A DNA stretch of 64,000 nt from Methylophilus sp. (GTDB lineage: Bacteria; Pseudomonadota; Gammaproteobacteria; Burkholderiales; Methylophilaceae): positions 62,001 to 126,000 of the forward strand of contig JAUYRP010000021.1 in assembly GCA_030696695.1 (NCBI GenBank), read 5' to 3'. Positions 9,935 to 19,308 of the stretch are shown here, one piece after another. The notes below the pieces were generated by a model. It saw only the letters and a list, made by a program, of their open reading frames with translations, had not been told where the DNA came from and searched no databases. Numbering within the stretch: the stretch's first letter is position 1; each line of letters opens with the position of its first letter. The translations under genes were made by a program, and so were the position numbers.

Positions 9935-10501
9935 ATGAACCTTACAGGGCAGTTTTTAATTGCAATGCCAGCCATGCAAGACCCTTTTTTTTCCAAAACA
10001 GTCACCTTTATTTGCACACATAACGAAGATGGCGCCATGGGTGTAGTGCTTAACCGCCCCATGCAAATCACTTTAGACCACTTATTCAATCAAATTAATA
10101 TCAGTTGCGAACACGCTGCCATTGGCGATATGCCTGTTTTTTTTGGTGGCCCAGTGCAAACTGAACGTGGTTTTGTCTTGCACACCCCAAGCATAGAATA
10201 TAACTCCACGCTACAAATCAATACGGCTATCGCCCTCACCACTTCCAAAGACATTTTAGAATCTGCCGCACTGGATACCGGACCGGATAAATTATTCATT
10301 TCGCTTGGTTATGCCGGTTGGTCGGCAGGCCAATTAGAAGAGGAAATGAGCCACAATGCTTGGTTGTCGGTAAATGTCTCAGAAACCAAAGCACTTTACG
10401 ATTTGATTTTCAACTTGCCTTATGACGAGAAATTGCCCATGGCGATGCGTTTAATGGGCGTAGATTTTGCAACGCTATCGGACGTGGCTGGCCATGCATA
10501 A
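9935..10501 (+). CDS. yqgE: YqgE/AlgH family protein
   Basis: This 188-aa protein belongs to the UPF0301/AlgH family, whose biochemical role is not established. Family marks are LTGQFLIAMPAMQDP at the N-terminus, GAMGVVLNRP, and FFGGPVQTERGFVLH. The start at 9935 matches the family N-terminus (MNL...FLIAMPA) and has GGA a few bases upstream; an ATG at 9917 would add six residues. The stop is overlapped by ruvX (ATGCATAA), a pairing of yqgE and ruvX found in many proteobacteria. Confidence 0.93.
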   Translation: MNLTGQFLIAMPAMQDPFFSKTVTFICTHNEDGAMGVVLNRPMQITLDHLFNQINISCEHAAIGDMPVFFGGPVQTERGFVLHTPSIEYNSTLQINTAIALTTSKDILESAALDTGPDKLFISLGYAGWSAGQLEEEMSHNAWLSVNVSETKALYDLIFNLPYDEKLPMAMRLMGVDFATLSDVAGHA

Positions 10502-10988
10502 TACGCACAACCCTCTTAGCCAAAGCCACCTGCCCATTGTCGAGCGGTCTTATCCAGAGATCGAAGGCACAGTGCTTGGGTTTGATTTCGGTGAGAAAAG
10601 AATTGGGATCGCGGTGGGTGAAACCATGCTCAAATTAGCGCACCCGCTCACCACTATCCATGCGGAAGAAAATGCGATCAAATTTGCTCAAATTGAAACG
10701 CTCATTCAAGAGTGGCGCCCTCAGTTGCTAGTCGTGGGCTTACCAATGCATTTAGATGGCGAAGCCCACTTACTCACGCAGCTCGCAAAAAAATTTGCGC
10801 AACGCCTCGAGGGGCGTTTTAATTTGCCTGTAGTCATGATAGATGAACGCTTAAGCTCGGCTGAAGCATCACAATCATTACGAGAATCTGGTGTGCACGG
10901 TTATCAGCAAAAAGCCATGATAGACCAAGTCGCCGCGCAAACTATATTACAATCCTACTTCGATCACCTATCGACAAAAACTGTATGA
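10494..10988 (+). CDS. ruvX: RuvX/YqgF Holliday-junction resolvase-like RNase H fold protein
   Basis: This 164-aa protein has the RNase H-like fold of YqgF, implicated in pre-16S rRNA processing and once predicted to be a Holliday junction resolvase. It has GFDFGEKRIGIAVG near residue 30 with the first catalytic aspartate, the internal LLVVGLPMHLDG motif, and IDERLSSAEA towards the end. A 27-base upstream extension of the frame lies inside yqgE and is rejected in favour of the ATG overlapping the yqgE stop. The stop shares ATGA with pyrR. Confidence 0.94.
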   Translation: MHNTHNPLSQSHLPIVERSYPEIEGTVLGFDFGEKRIGIAVGETMLKLAHPLTTIHAEENAIKFAQIETLIQEWRPQLLVVGLPMHLDGEAHLLTQLAKKFAQRLEGRFNLPVVMIDERLSSAEASQSLRESGVHGYQQKAMIDQVAAQTILQSYFDHLSTKTV

Positions 10989-11527
10989 CCTTACCTGACC
11001 CAGAACAACTGATTGCTGACATCACCACACGCATACAACCATTGATCAATGCAAATACCGCACTCGTTGGTATCCACAGTGGCGGTGTTTGGATGCTAGA
11101 GCGCATACTCGCCACATTAGGTGATGACATTGCATTTGGCAAGCTGGATGCAGCGATGTACCGCGATGATTATGCCAAGCGCGGTTTGAAATCCAAAAAC
11201 CAACCGTCTTGGATTCCGTTTGATGTCAAAGACAAACACATCATTCTGATTGATGATATTTTTTACACTGGCCGCACCACCCGCGCAGCCATGAATGAGC
11301 TGTTCGATTACGGACGCCCTGCTAGCATTACTCTTGCGGTGCTCATTAATCGTGGTGGCGCGCAACTACCTATCACACCACAAATCACTGGTGCGCATAT
11401 TCCATTACAAGCGCATCAAGCGTTTCAACTTTCTTTAGATACCTTAGGTAAATTCCACTTGAGTTTAGAATCTCAAGCATCCATGCAAAACAATCACAAT
11501 GCCTCTTTGGATACGCCCGATGCATAA
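10985..11527 (+). CDS. pyrR: PyrR-like phosphoribosyltransferase / pyrimidine regulator
   Basis: This 180-aa protein carries the type I phosphoribosyltransferase PRPP loop in [18 protein letters not shown] (about residues 85-102) and the DDYAKRGL stretch typical of PyrR. PyrR has uracil phosphoribosyltransferase activity and, in Gram-positives, attenuates pyr transcription by binding RNA; whether it regulates in betaproteobacteria is uncertain, and I see no obvious attenuator in front of pyrB because the genes overlap. The C-terminal ~20 residues are an extension rich in N, S and D. It starts within the ruvX stop (ATGA), and its own stop is overlapped by pyrB. Confidence 0.92.
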   Translation: MTLPDPEQLIADITTRIQPLINANTALVGIHSGGVWMLERILATLGDDIAFGKLDAAMYRDDYAKRGLKSKNQPSWIPFDVKDKHIILIDDIFYTGRTTRAAMNELFDYGRPASITLAVLINRGGAQLPITPQITGAHIPLQAHQAFQLSLDTLGKFHLSLESQASMQNNHNASLDTPDA

Positions 11528-12476
11528 CCCCCAACTCCATTCTGATGGTCGATTAAAGCACCTACTTAGTATTGAAGGCTTACCTAAGCGTATCCTGAAC
11601 GATATTTTAGACACCGCGGAATCATTTGTGGGTGTGGCTGAACGTGAAGTCAAAAAAGTACCGCTACTCCGTGGCAAAACCGTATGCAATATCTTTTTTG
11701 AAAACAGCACACGTACCCGTACCACCTTTGAAATCGCAGCCAAGCGCCTATCTGCCGATGTACTCAATCTCAATGTCAGTACTTCATCGCAATCTAAAGG
11801 TGAGACGATTCTCGATACTGTGAACAATTTGATTGCTATGCATGCAGATATGTTTGTGGTGCGTCATAACCAAAGCGGCGCAGCGCATTTAATTGCGCAA
11901 CATGTGCCAGACCATATCAGCGTCATTAACGCTGGAGATGGGCGTCATGCGCATCCTACGCAAGGCTTGTTAGATGTGTTTACCATTCGTAAATACAAAC
12001 CTGACATGCATAATTTAAGGATTGCCATTGTGGGTGACGTACTGCATTCGCGTGTCGCGCGCAGTGAAATACACGCATTAACTACACTGGGTGTGCCAGA
12101 AGTACGTGTGATTGCGCCTAAAACATTATTACCTACCAATGTAGAAAAGCTTGGGGTGCAAGTGTTCCATGATATGCGTGCCGGTTTAAAAGATGTGGAT
12201 GTGGTGATGATGTTAAGACTGCAAAGTGAGCGTATGACGGGGGCGATGTTACCCAGCCCACAAGAGTATTTTAAAACTTATGGGCTGACGCATGAGAAAC
12301 TTCAACTCGCTAAACCAGATGCGATCGTGATGCATCCCGGTCCAATGAACCGGGGTGTCGAAATTGATTCCTCAGTTGCGGATGGCTTGCAATCGGTCAT
12401 TCTTCCGCAAGTCACTTATGGCATTGCGGTGCGCATGGCAGTCATGGCCATTTTGGCAGGTGGAGGCCAAGCATGA
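11520..12476 (+). CDS. pyrB: Aspartate carbamoyltransferase catalytic subunit
   Basis: This 318-aa enzyme joins carbamoyl phosphate and aspartate in pyrimidine synthesis. The carbamoyl-phosphate signature [13 protein letters not shown] is at about residues 59-71, HPTQGLLD follows mid-protein, and [12 protein letters not shown] is near the C-terminus. The start chosen overlaps the pyrR stop by eight bases (ATGCATAA). The stop shares ATGA with the pyrC-like gene. No pyrI regulatory subunit is present; the adjacent inactive-looking PyrC' fits the class A type of ATCase in which PyrB associates with a dihydroorotase-like subunit. Confidence 0.96.
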   Translation: MHNPQLHSDGRLKHLLSIEGLPKRILNDILDTAESFVGVAEREVKKVPLLRGKTVCNIFFENSTRTRTTFEIAAKRLSADVLNLNVSTSSQSKGETILDTVNNLIAMHADMFVVRHNQSGAAHLIAQHVPDHISVINAGDGRHAHPTQGLLDVFTIRKYKPDMHNLRIAIVGDVLHSRVARSEIHALTTLGVPEVRVIAPKTLLPTNVEKLGVQVFHDMRAGLKDVDVVMMLRLQSERMTGAMLPSPQEYFKTYGLTHEKLQLAKPDAIVMHPGPMNRGVEIDSSVADGLQSVILPQVTYGIAVRMAVMAILAGGGQA

Positions 12477-13759
12477 ACATCCTGATTCAACATGGGCATG
12501 TGATTGACCCTGCCAACAAGATAGACGCGAAGATGGATGTGTATGTCGCTGCTGGCAAAATTGTGGGTGTTGGCAGTGCACCAGCTGACTTTAAAGCAGA
12601 TCAAACGATAGACGCAACAGGGCTGATGGTGGCGCCAGGACTGGTCGATTTATCTGCACGTCTGCGAGAGCCTGGTTTTGAATACAAAGCCACGCTCAAT
12701 AGCGAGTTACAAGCAGCCGCAGCAGGTGGTGTCACTAGCTTAGCTTGCCCACCGGACACAGAACCTACGCTGGACGAACCGGGTCTCGTTGAAATGTTGA
12801 AATACCGCGCAAAAAAACTCAATCTTGCGCATGTCTACCCACTAGGTGCTCTGACACGTCAGTTGGAAGGCAAAAATCTCACTGAGATGTGCGAACTGAC
12901 AGACGCAGGGTGCGTGGGGTTTACTCAAGCCGACTTTCCTATCGTCGACACCCAAGTACTTTGGCGTGCATTTGAATATGCGGCAACCTTTGGCTACACG
13001 TTATTTCTACGTGCCGAAGATTATTACCTAGCCAAGGGTGGCGTTGCGCACGATGGCGAAGTAGCAAGCAGACTGGGGCTTAAGGGGATTCCTGCTGCGG
13101 CTGAAAGCTTAGCGCTGGCTACATTGTTACGGATTGCACGCGAAACGGGTACACGCTTACATATTCAACGCTTATCAACAGCTGAAGGTGTTGCGCTGGT
13201 GCGTCAAGCCAAGCTACAAGGTCAGGCTGTGACAGCCGATGTCAGCACACAGCATCTGCACCTGACTGAACTTGATATTGGATTCTTTAATACGCTGACT
13301 CATCTACGGCCACCACTTCGCACACAACGCGACCAACATGCGTTATGTGATGGACTTAAAGACGGCACCATCGATGCAATTTGCTCTGATCACAGCCCCG
13401 TCGATGATGATGCAAAACTGTTGCCCTTTGCCGAAGCTGAAGCTGGCGCTTCCGCAGTCGAGTTACTGTTACCTCTAGCACTGAAATGGGCAAATCAGCA
13501 TCAGCTATCAGTCGCTGATGCGATTGCACGCATCACCACAGTTCCAGCCAATATCATGGGCATTCCTGCCGGCACATTAAGTGTCAATGCATGTGCAGAC
13601 ATTGTGATATTTGATGCAGAAGAATACTGGAAAGTCGAAGCGAATCGCCTAAAAAGCCAAGGCAAAAATACACCGTTTTTGAATATGGAACTCGCTGGCA
13701 AAGTGCATTACACGTTGGTAGAGGGCTTAATTACTTACCAAGGCCATTCGCCAAATTAG
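12473..13759 (+). CDS. pyrC': PyrC' (PyrX): dihydroorotase-like, probably catalytically inactive ATCase subunit
   Basis: This 428-aa member of the dihydroorotase/amidohydrolase fold is complete in length but lacks metal ligands. The usual PGLVDxHxHLREPG is [14 protein letters not shown], with S61 and R63 replacing the two histidines. The normal HCED-type histidine is R180 (LRAED) and the HVS-type histidine is R233 (QRLS). The late aspartate in SDHSP (D306) is kept. Family knowledge from Pseudomonas is that such PyrC' proteins support PyrB assembly rather than catalysis. Start and pyrB stop overlap (ATGA). A functional pyrC should be elsewhere in the genome. Confidence 0.92.
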   Translation: MNILIQHGHVIDPANKIDAKMDVYVAAGKIVGVGSAPADFKADQTIDATGLMVAPGLVDLSARLREPGFEYKATLNSELQAAAAGGVTSLACPPDTEPTLDEPGLVEMLKYRAKKLNLAHVYPLGALTRQLEGKNLTEMCELTDAGCVGFTQADFPIVDTQVLWRAFEYAATFGYTLFLRAEDYYLAKGGVAHDGEVASRLGLKGIPAAAESLALATLLRIARETGTRLHIQRLSTAEGVALVRQAKLQGQAVTADVSTQHLHLTELDIGFFNTLTHLRPPLRTQRDQHALCDGLKDGTIDAICSDHSPVDDDAKLLPFAEAEAGASAVELLLPLALKWANQHQLSVADAIARITTVPANIMGIPAGTLSVNACADIVIFDAEEYWKVEANRLKSQGKNTPFLNMELAGKVHYTLVEGLITYQGHSPN

Positions 13760-13811
13760 CTACATTTTTAGGATTATTGGTGATGTAACAGGCACTTAGC
13801 AACGCATGTGC

Positions 13812-13840
13812 TTGACGTATGATGGATTTGGGGCGATAGT
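13812..13840 (+). promoter_or_regulatory. Candidate sigma-70-type promoter before the helix-hairpin-helix/OmpA gene pair
   Basis: TTGACG at 13812-13817 and GATAGT at 13835-13840 are separated by 17 bases. Transcription would start near 13847, giving a leader of about 110 bases before the gene at 13958. This is a pattern match only; the -10 element is imperfect. Confidence 0.35.
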
Positions 13841-13957
13841 TTGCACTTGCATTCGTGTGACATATTAAAACAAGCATGAAGTCACCAAACACAAATAACA
13901 GAATTACCTTACAAAATTAAAGCACTATTCGTCTTTCATCATAGTTGAGGAGTAGAA

Positions 13958-14566
13958 ATGAGCGATTTTTTTAGTTCTTTGTCGTGTTGTTGGTTTTGGC
14001 TACTTGCAGGCCTACTCATCGGATGGCTACTGAATCGCTGGTTGTGCCGTTGCTGTTGCAAACCAAACAATACTGCCACGGATAACGCTCCACCATCAGC
14101 GCCTCAAACTAATACACAGACCAGCTCTTTAGTACAAACGCCTCCTAGCAGCTCAGCTGTTATAGCGGCTGCACCAGCGCCAACCAAGACGCCCACGCCA
14201 GCCAAACCCAAAACAATCAAGCCTAAAACATCCGCAAAAACCAAAGTCACTACTACCAAAGTGAGTTTTGATTTAGCCGCAGCAAAAGCAGCTGGATTTA
14301 GTATTAAACAAGCTGATGACTTAACGGTTGTTGAAGGCATCGGGCCAAAAATTAATGACCTATTTAAAGAGAATGGCATTAAAACGTTTGCGCAACTTGC
14401 GAAACAAACCGTACCGCAAATGCGCGCAATTCTTGATAAAGGTGGTGCACGTTACCGTATCGCTAACCCATCCACTTGGGCACAGCAAGCAGATTTGGCC
14501 GCAAAAAACCAATGGGCAGAACTGAAAAAGCTACAAGATGAGCTCTCTGGTGGCTTAAAAAAATAA
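13958..14566 (+). CDS. Membrane-anchored helix-hairpin-helix protein
   Basis: This 202-aa protein starts with a hydrophobic helix (about residues 8-26) followed by a cysteine-rich LCRCCCK. Residues 36-100 form a low-complexity linker rich in P, T, A and K. Residues 119-160 contain DDLTVVEGIGPKINDLFKENG, split here as a helix-hairpin-helix core (VEGIGPKI), and a further helical tail. Such domains usually bind DNA or rRNA-like ligands non-specifically, but a membrane tether is unusual, so the function is open. A GAGGAG-type Shine-Dalgarno precedes the ATG. The OmpA-domain gene begins 18 bases downstream, so the pair is likely one operon. Confidence 0.85.
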   Translation: MSDFFSSLSCCWFWLLAGLLIGWLLNRWLCRCCCKPNNTATDNAPPSAPQTNTQTSSLVQTPPSSSAVIAAAPAPTKTPTPAKPKTIKPKTSAKTKVTTTKVSFDLAAAKAAGFSIKQADDLTVVEGIGPKINDLFKENGIKTFAQLAKQTVPQMRAILDKGGARYRIANPSTWAQQADLAAKNQWAELKKLQDELSGGLKK

Positions 14567-14584
14567 CATCAAGATAAGGTGAAC

Positions 14585-15340
14585 ATGATGCATACCCATC
14601 AAGCACGCTACACACAGTGGACCTGGATTGTTGCTGTTATTCTTGCCTTGCTTTTATTGTGGATGTTATTAACTGGCCGTGGCCCGAGTCATGCATGTTG
14701 TGACAAGGCTGAATCCGCAGAGTCGAGTACGGATAGCGTCGCAGATATGCCATTTAGCTTCGTTGGTACATCCAGCGCATTCACTACGCAAGGCAGCAAT
14801 ACCGATGTGCCTTGGTTATCTAAAGTTGAAGATTTGAAATCTTGGTTGGCTGAAGGAAGCGATTGGCAGTTAGAAGGCGATGCTAAGCAAATAACCTTAA
14901 CTGGCTCGATTGATTCAGAAACTGCTAAACAAGCAAAAACGGCTGAGTTACAAGCGTTGCTGGGTGATGGCGTCACCATTCTAAATCAATTGACAGTGCC
15001 GCCCTCATCTGTAGTGATACCCGAGCCACCTGAGGTAGCCAAACTATACTTTGATACTGGTAAATCCGGCCTGCCTGAGCAGGCAGCGAGCGCTTTGGAG
15101 CCCACGATTGAGTGGCTCATTTCGCATCCTGAGTCTAAAGCGATTATTTCTGGTTATCACGACCCTCGCGGCAACCGAGAGAGTAATCAAACATTAGCAA
15201 AAGCACGAGCGCAAGCAAGTAAAGATGCCTTGGTGGCGGCAGGGATAGAAGAGTCTCGTATTGAGATGCGTAAGCCGGTGGAGACAGAAGGAACAGGTAA
15301 CGAGGAGGAGGCAAGACGGGTGGAGGTTGCAATTGAATAA
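14585..15340 (+). CDS. OmpA-domain envelope protein with N-terminal membrane anchor
   Basis: This 251-aa protein has one N-terminal membrane helix (about 13-31), then a periplasmic region. A BON-like segment around WLAEGSDWQLEGDAKQITLTG occupies about 80-130. The C-terminal ~115 residues form an OmpA/MotB peptidoglycan-binding domain: KLYFDTGKSGLP, then GYHDPRGNRESNQTLAKARA, and a final RRVEVAIE. The start is the ATG at 14585 (or 14588) because AAGG lies 5-8 bases upstream; an in-frame GTG at 14579 overlaps that Shine-Dalgarno and is rejected. It follows the helix-hairpin-helix gene closely. Together they look like an envelope-anchored pair of unknown role. Confidence 0.88.
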   Translation: MMHTHQARYTQWTWIVAVILALLLLWMLLTGRGPSHACCDKAESAESSTDSVADMPFSFVGTSSAFTTQGSNTDVPWLSKVEDLKSWLAEGSDWQLEGDAKQITLTGSIDSETAKQAKTAELQALLGDGVTILNQLTVPPSSVVIPEPPEVAKLYFDTGKSGLPEQAASALEPTIEWLISHPESKAIISGYHDPRGNRESNQTLAKARAQASKDALVAAGIEESRIEMRKPVETEGTGNEEEARRVEVAIE

Positions 15341-15396
15341 GGCTAAGCAAGTAAAAAATTAAATTAGCCTATGAGGTTGCGTGTGTCATCACCCAT

Positions 15397-15426
15397 AAAA
15401 AAGCCAGATTCGCTCTGGCTTTTTTA
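15397..15426. terminator. Bidirectional rho-independent terminator
   Basis: AAAAGCCAGA and TCTGGCTTTT form a 10-bp stem around a short TTCGC loop, flanked by A and T runs. It sits between the convergent OmpA-domain gene and pilU and can serve both strands. Confidence 0.85.
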
Positions 15427-15450
15427 TTGCTAATTCATTACTAGGCTTTA

Positions 15451-16587
15451 TTACATAATCCCAAGGTGATCCAACCCTGAGGAATTATCCCGTGCATGTG
15501 CATCTTTACTTTGCAGTTTGAATTTCAGGCGTAAATCGTTCACTGAATCTGCGTTGCGTAAAGCATCATCATAGGTAATTAAGCCTTCCTCGTGCAAATC
15601 AAACAGGGCTTGGTCAAATGTCTGCATGCCTAACTCACGCGAGCGGCCAACAATATCTTTAATGCCGTGCACATCGCCTTTAAAAATCAAATCTGAAATC
15701 AAAGGTGAGTTTAATAAAATCTCAATTGCCGCAGTACGGCCTACCCCATCGCGCTTAGGAATCAAGCGTTGTGAAATCACCGATTTTAGATTGAGCGATA
15801 AATCCATCAGCAACTGCTGTCTGCGCTCTTCTGGGAAGAAGTTGATGATACGATCTAGCGCCTGATTCGTGCTGTTCGCATGTAAAGTCGACATACATAA
15901 ATGCCCAGTCTCCGCAAAGGCAATGGCATAATCCATGGTTTCACGGTCGCGAATCTCACCAATCAAAATCACATCAGGCGCTTGGCGCAAGGTGTTTTTC
16001 AATGCAATCTGCCAGTTGTCTGTATCCACACCAATTTCACGCTGCGTGATGATGCAATTTTTATGCTCATGTACAAATTCCACTGGGTCTTCAATGGTAA
16101 TAATATGTCCATAGCTATTTTCGTTGCGATACCCGACCATGGCAGCTAGCGAGGTGGATTTACCAGAACCTGTACCGCCGACAAAAATCACCAAACCTCG
16201 TTTGGTCATGGCAATTTCTTTTAGCACGTCAGGCAAACCCAAATCTTCAAATTTAGGTATTTTTGTCGTAATAGTTCTAAACACCAAGCCAACAGTACCG
16301 CGCTGAATAAACGCATTGACCCTAAATCTAGCGACGCCTGGCAGTCCAATGGCAAAATTACACTCATTAGTAGCATCAAATTCTGCTGTTTGTTTATCAT
16401 TCATGATAGAACGCGAGATTTCGCGCGTTTGCTGCTGCGATAGCACTTGGCTACTGACTGGCGTCATCTTGCCATCAATTTTCATAGCGGGAGGAAAACC
16501 ACTGGTAATGAACATGTCTGAGGCTTTTTTAGTCATCATCAGCCTCAACAAATCAAATACAAATTTTTCTGCTTGACCTTGTTCCAT
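15451..16587 (-). CDS. pilU: PilT-dependent retraction ATPase PilU
   Basis: This 378-aa hexameric ATPase assists PilT in type IV pilus retraction. It carries the PilU-type N-terminus (KASDMFITSGFPPAMKIDG), Walker A GGTGSGKST at 137-145, Walker B-region DVILIGEIRDRETM and the His box in TGHLCMSTLHANS. Compared with PilT it has a GGTGSGKS rather than GPTGSGKS loop and an acidic/serine tail, both usual for PilU. It follows pilT by 45 bases on the same strand and ends at a strong terminator. Confidence 0.95.
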   Translation of the reverse strand: MEQGQAEKFVFDLLRLMMTKKASDMFITSGFPPAMKIDGKMTPVSSQVLSQQQTREISRSIMNDKQTAEFDATNECNFAIGLPGVARFRVNAFIQRGTVGLVFRTITTKIPKFEDLGLPDVLKEIAMTKRGLVIFVGGTGSGKSTSLAAMVGYRNENSYGHIITIEDPVEFVHEHKNCIITQREIGVDTDNWQIALKNTLRQAPDVILIGEIRDRETMDYAIAFAETGHLCMSTLHANSTNQALDRIINFFPEERRQQLLMDLSLNLKSVISQRLIPKRDGVGRTAAIEILLNSPLISDLIFKGDVHGIKDIVGRSRELGMQTFDQALFDLHEEGLITYDDALRNADSVNDLRLKFKLQSKDAHARDNSSGLDHLGIM

Positions 16588-16632
16588 TGCGTTTCCTAAT
16601 TAAATGCTTGATGGTTAAATGCGATGCGAAAA

Positions 16633-17691
16633 CTAGCCTACTATCGAATCTCGATTGGAAGCTTTTCCGCGCGCCTCTGCCGCACTGATGATATTTCTAC
16701 GGACCAAATCTTGTAAATTCTGATCCAAGGTTTGCATGCCAATATTTTGGCCCGTTTGAATCGCAGAATACATTTGCGCTACTTTATTCTCGCGAATCAG
16801 GTTACGGATTGCCGGTGTACCAATCATAATCTCGTGTGCGGCCACTCGGCCTTGCTCATCTTTCGTTTTACATAAAGTTTGTGAGATTACTGCGCGTAGT
16901 GATTCGGACAACATTGAGCGCACCATTTCTTTTTCTGCCGCTGGAAATACGTCCACAATACGGTCTACAGTTTTAGCAGCAGAGCTGGTATGCAATGTAC
17001 CAAACACTAAGTGGCCAGTTTCTGCTGCACTGAGTGCCAAACGAATCGTTTCCAAGTCACGCATCTCACCCACCAGAATCACATCTGGGTCTTCACGCAA
17101 TGCTGAGCGCAAGGCGTTTTGGAAAGATAGCGTATGCGGCCCTACTTCACGCTGATTGATCAAACATTTTTTGGAGGTATGCACAAACTCAATCGGGTCT
17201 TCCACCGTCAGGATATGGCCCATCTCGTTTTCATTAATATAGTCCACCATCGCCGCTAGTGTGGTGGATTTACCCGAACCTGTCGGGCCAGTCACTAGCA
17301 CAATACCGCGAGGCGTATTGGCAATCTCTTTAAAAATGGCCGGTGCATTGAGTTGTTCCAGCGTTAAAATTTTAGAAGGAATAGTACGGAACACCGCACC
17401 AGAACCGCGATTTTGGTTAAATGCGTTGACGCGGAAACGTGCCAAATTTGGAATTTCAAAGGAGAAGTCACACTCCAGCGTTTCTTCATACACCTTACGC
17501 TGACCATCGTTCATGATGTCGTACACCATGTCATGCACTTGGGTGTGGTCCATGGCAGGCACGTTAATTTTGCGCACATCGCCATGCACACGAATCATGG
17601 GTGGCAAACCAGCGGATAAATGCAAATCAGACGCTTTATTTTTGACGGCAAACGCGAGTAAATCAGAAATATCCACTATCGGCTCCAGCAT
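16633..17691 (-). CDS. pilT: Type IV pilus retraction ATPase PilT
   Basis: This 352-aa ATPase drives pilus depolymerisation for twitching motility and DNA uptake. The N-terminus has NKASDLHLSAGLPPMIRVHG, Walker A GPTGSGKST lies at 135-143, the Asp box follows as TVEDPIEFVH, Walker B as DPDVILVGEMRDLETI, and the retraction-specific AIRNLIRE motif is present near the C-terminus. Length and motifs are canonical. It is divergent from yggS, with 64 bases between start codons, and is upstream of pilU, an arrangement common in beta- and gammaproteobacteria. Confidence 0.97.
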   Translation of the reverse strand: MLEPIVDISDLLAFAVKNKASDLHLSAGLPPMIRVHGDVRKINVPAMDHTQVHDMVYDIMNDGQRKVYEETLECDFSFEIPNLARFRVNAFNQNRGSGAVFRTIPSKILTLEQLNAPAIFKEIANTPRGIVLVTGPTGSGKSTTLAAMVDYINENEMGHILTVEDPIEFVHTSKKCLINQREVGPHTLSFQNALRSALREDPDVILVGEMRDLETIRLALSAAETGHLVFGTLHTSSAAKTVDRIVDVFPAAEKEMVRSMLSESLRAVISQTLCKTKDEQGRVAAHEIMIGTPAIRNLIRENKVAQMYSAIQTGQNIGMQTLDQNLQDLVRRNIISAAEARGKASNRDSIVG

Positions 17692-17755
17692 TATTTTATA
17701 ATTAAATTTTATCTTAAGACTTTACACAAAGTTTAATCTTTAAGATGTTTGAATT

Positions 17756-18451
17756 ATGAACACTTTTTACGACAGTTTGCAAGCAATTCATGCAAGAATT
17801 GCCCAAGCCAAAGCGCAAGTTGGACGTAATGACACAGTGCAATTATGCGCGGTGAGCAAGGCACAATCCGCTGAAAAAATCCGCCTTGCGTTTGAGGCTG
17901 GTCAAACCATTTTTGGTGAAAACTATGTGCAAGAGGCCATCGCCAAACAATCGCTGCTTCAAGACTGCGCAATTGAATGGCACTTTATTGGACCAATTCA
18001 AAGCAATAAAACTCAACTGATTGCTCAACACTTTGCTTGGGTACACTCTGTGGACCGCATCAAAATTGCTGAGCGTCTGGCCAATTCGCGCCCAACGGGC
18101 ATGCCTCCACTCAACGTATGTATTCAGATCAATAGCAGTGAGGAAGCCACTAAAAGCGGCACTGGAGTGGAAGAAATGTTTGCCCTTGCTCAGACCATCA
18201 CCAGCATGCCTACTCTTAAACTAAGAGGTGTGATGGCTATTCCTGCGCCAACGCCTGATAAAACCTTACAGCACCAACAGTTTAGACGTGTACATGAAGC
18301 ATTTACGATGCTGCAACAACAAGGCTATGCGCTAGATACATTATCGATTGGCATGTCAGACGATTTTGAAGCAGCCATTGCAGAAGGTGCTACCATAGTG
18401 CGCATAGGCTCTGCCATATTTGGCACAAGACAATATGCAACATTAACCTAA
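17756..18451 (+). CDS. yggS: YggS family PLP homeostasis protein
   Basis: This 231-aa PLP-binding barrel protein is involved in pyridoxal phosphate homeostasis. It has the PLP lysine in LCAVSKAQS (K39 region), FGENYVQE, the IGPIQSNKT loop, and the C-terminal phosphate-binding IVRIGSAIFG. The genomic pairing with proC and yggT downstream and pilT upstream is a widely conserved neighbourhood. It is likely the first gene of a yggS-proC-yggT operon. Confidence 0.95.
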   Translation: MNTFYDSLQAIHARIAQAKAQVGRNDTVQLCAVSKAQSAEKIRLAFEAGQTIFGENYVQEAIAKQSLLQDCAIEWHFIGPIQSNKTQLIAQHFAWVHSVDRIKIAERLANSRPTGMPPLNVCIQINSSEEATKSGTGVEEMFALAQTITSMPTLKLRGVMAIPAPTPDKTLQHQQFRRVHEAFTMLQQQGYALDTLSIGMSDDFEAAIAEGATIVRIGSAIFGTRQYATLT

Positions 18452-18478
18452 CCAATCGATTTGAAAGTATTGATTCAT

Positions 18479-19306
18479 ATGCAAACAAACGTTCCTTTTA
18501 ATCTTGGATTTGTGGGTGGTGGCAACATGGCCACAGCGATGATTATTGGGCTTAAACAGCAACAATTTGAGATGCAACGCATTCAAGTAGTTGAACTAGA
18601 CACAACAAAATGCGCAAGCCTACAACATGATTTTGGTGTAAATAGCACCAGCCAATTAAGTGATGTAGCAAACAATGATGTGATTATTTTGGCTGTGAAA
18701 CCACAGCAATTAAAAACGCTGGCAGAGTCTTTAGCGCCACTGCTTCAGCATCAATTGGTGATATCGATTGCAGCGGGTATTCGCATAGTGGATTTAAGCC
18801 GCTGGTTAGGCAATTACACTTCCATAGTACGTGCAATGCCTAACACCCCTGCACAAATACAAGCAGGTGTGACCGGCGTGTATGCCACACCCAATGTCTC
18901 AGCTGCACAAAAAGCGCAAACCACACGAATTTTGGATGCCATTGGTGAGACTGTATGGCTAGCGCATGAAGATGAGTTAGATGCTGTGACTGCTATTTCA
19001 GGCAGCGGGCCTGCTTATGTGTTTTATTTGATTGAGGCGCTACAAGAAGCCGCTTTAGCTCTGGGGCTAGATGCAGCCCAAGCAAGGCAACTTAGCATTG
19101 CCACATTCAAAGGCGCTAGTCAGCTTGCAGCAACCAGCACCACGCCTGTAGAAAAGTTGCGTGCACAAGTCACCTCAAAAGGTGGCACCACAGAACAAGG
19201 CATATTAAGTTTAGACCACTCACAAGTGAAGCAAGCAATCCTGCTTGCAACTCAACAAGCAGCAAAACGCGCTAAAATAATGGGCGATGAATTAGGGAAA
19301 CCGTAA
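18479..19306 (+). CDS. proC: Pyrroline-5-carboxylate reductase
   Basis: This 275-aa enzyme performs the last step of proline synthesis. It shows a Rossmann dinucleotide motif GFVGGGNMATAM, VRAMPNTPA mid-protein, and the C-terminal signature starting ITAISGSGPAYVF (here VTAISGSGPAY) with TSKGGTTEQGI near the end. The ATG at 18479 gives the typical short N-terminus; a TTG at 18461 would add six residues and is less likely. It starts 27 bases after yggS, and yggT follows by two bases. Confidence 0.95.
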   Translation: MQTNVPFNLGFVGGGNMATAMIIGLKQQQFEMQRIQVVELDTTKCASLQHDFGVNSTSQLSDVANNDVIILAVKPQQLKTLAESLAPLLQHQLVISIAAGIRIVDLSRWLGNYTSIVRAMPNTPAQIQAGVTGVYATPNVSAAQKAQTTRILDAIGETVWLAHEDELDAVTAISGSGPAYVFYLIEALQEAALALGLDAAQARQLSIATFKGASQLAATSTTPVEKLRAQVTSKGGTTEQGILSLDHSQVKQAILLATQQAAKRAKIMGDELGKP

Positions 19307-19308
19307 CG

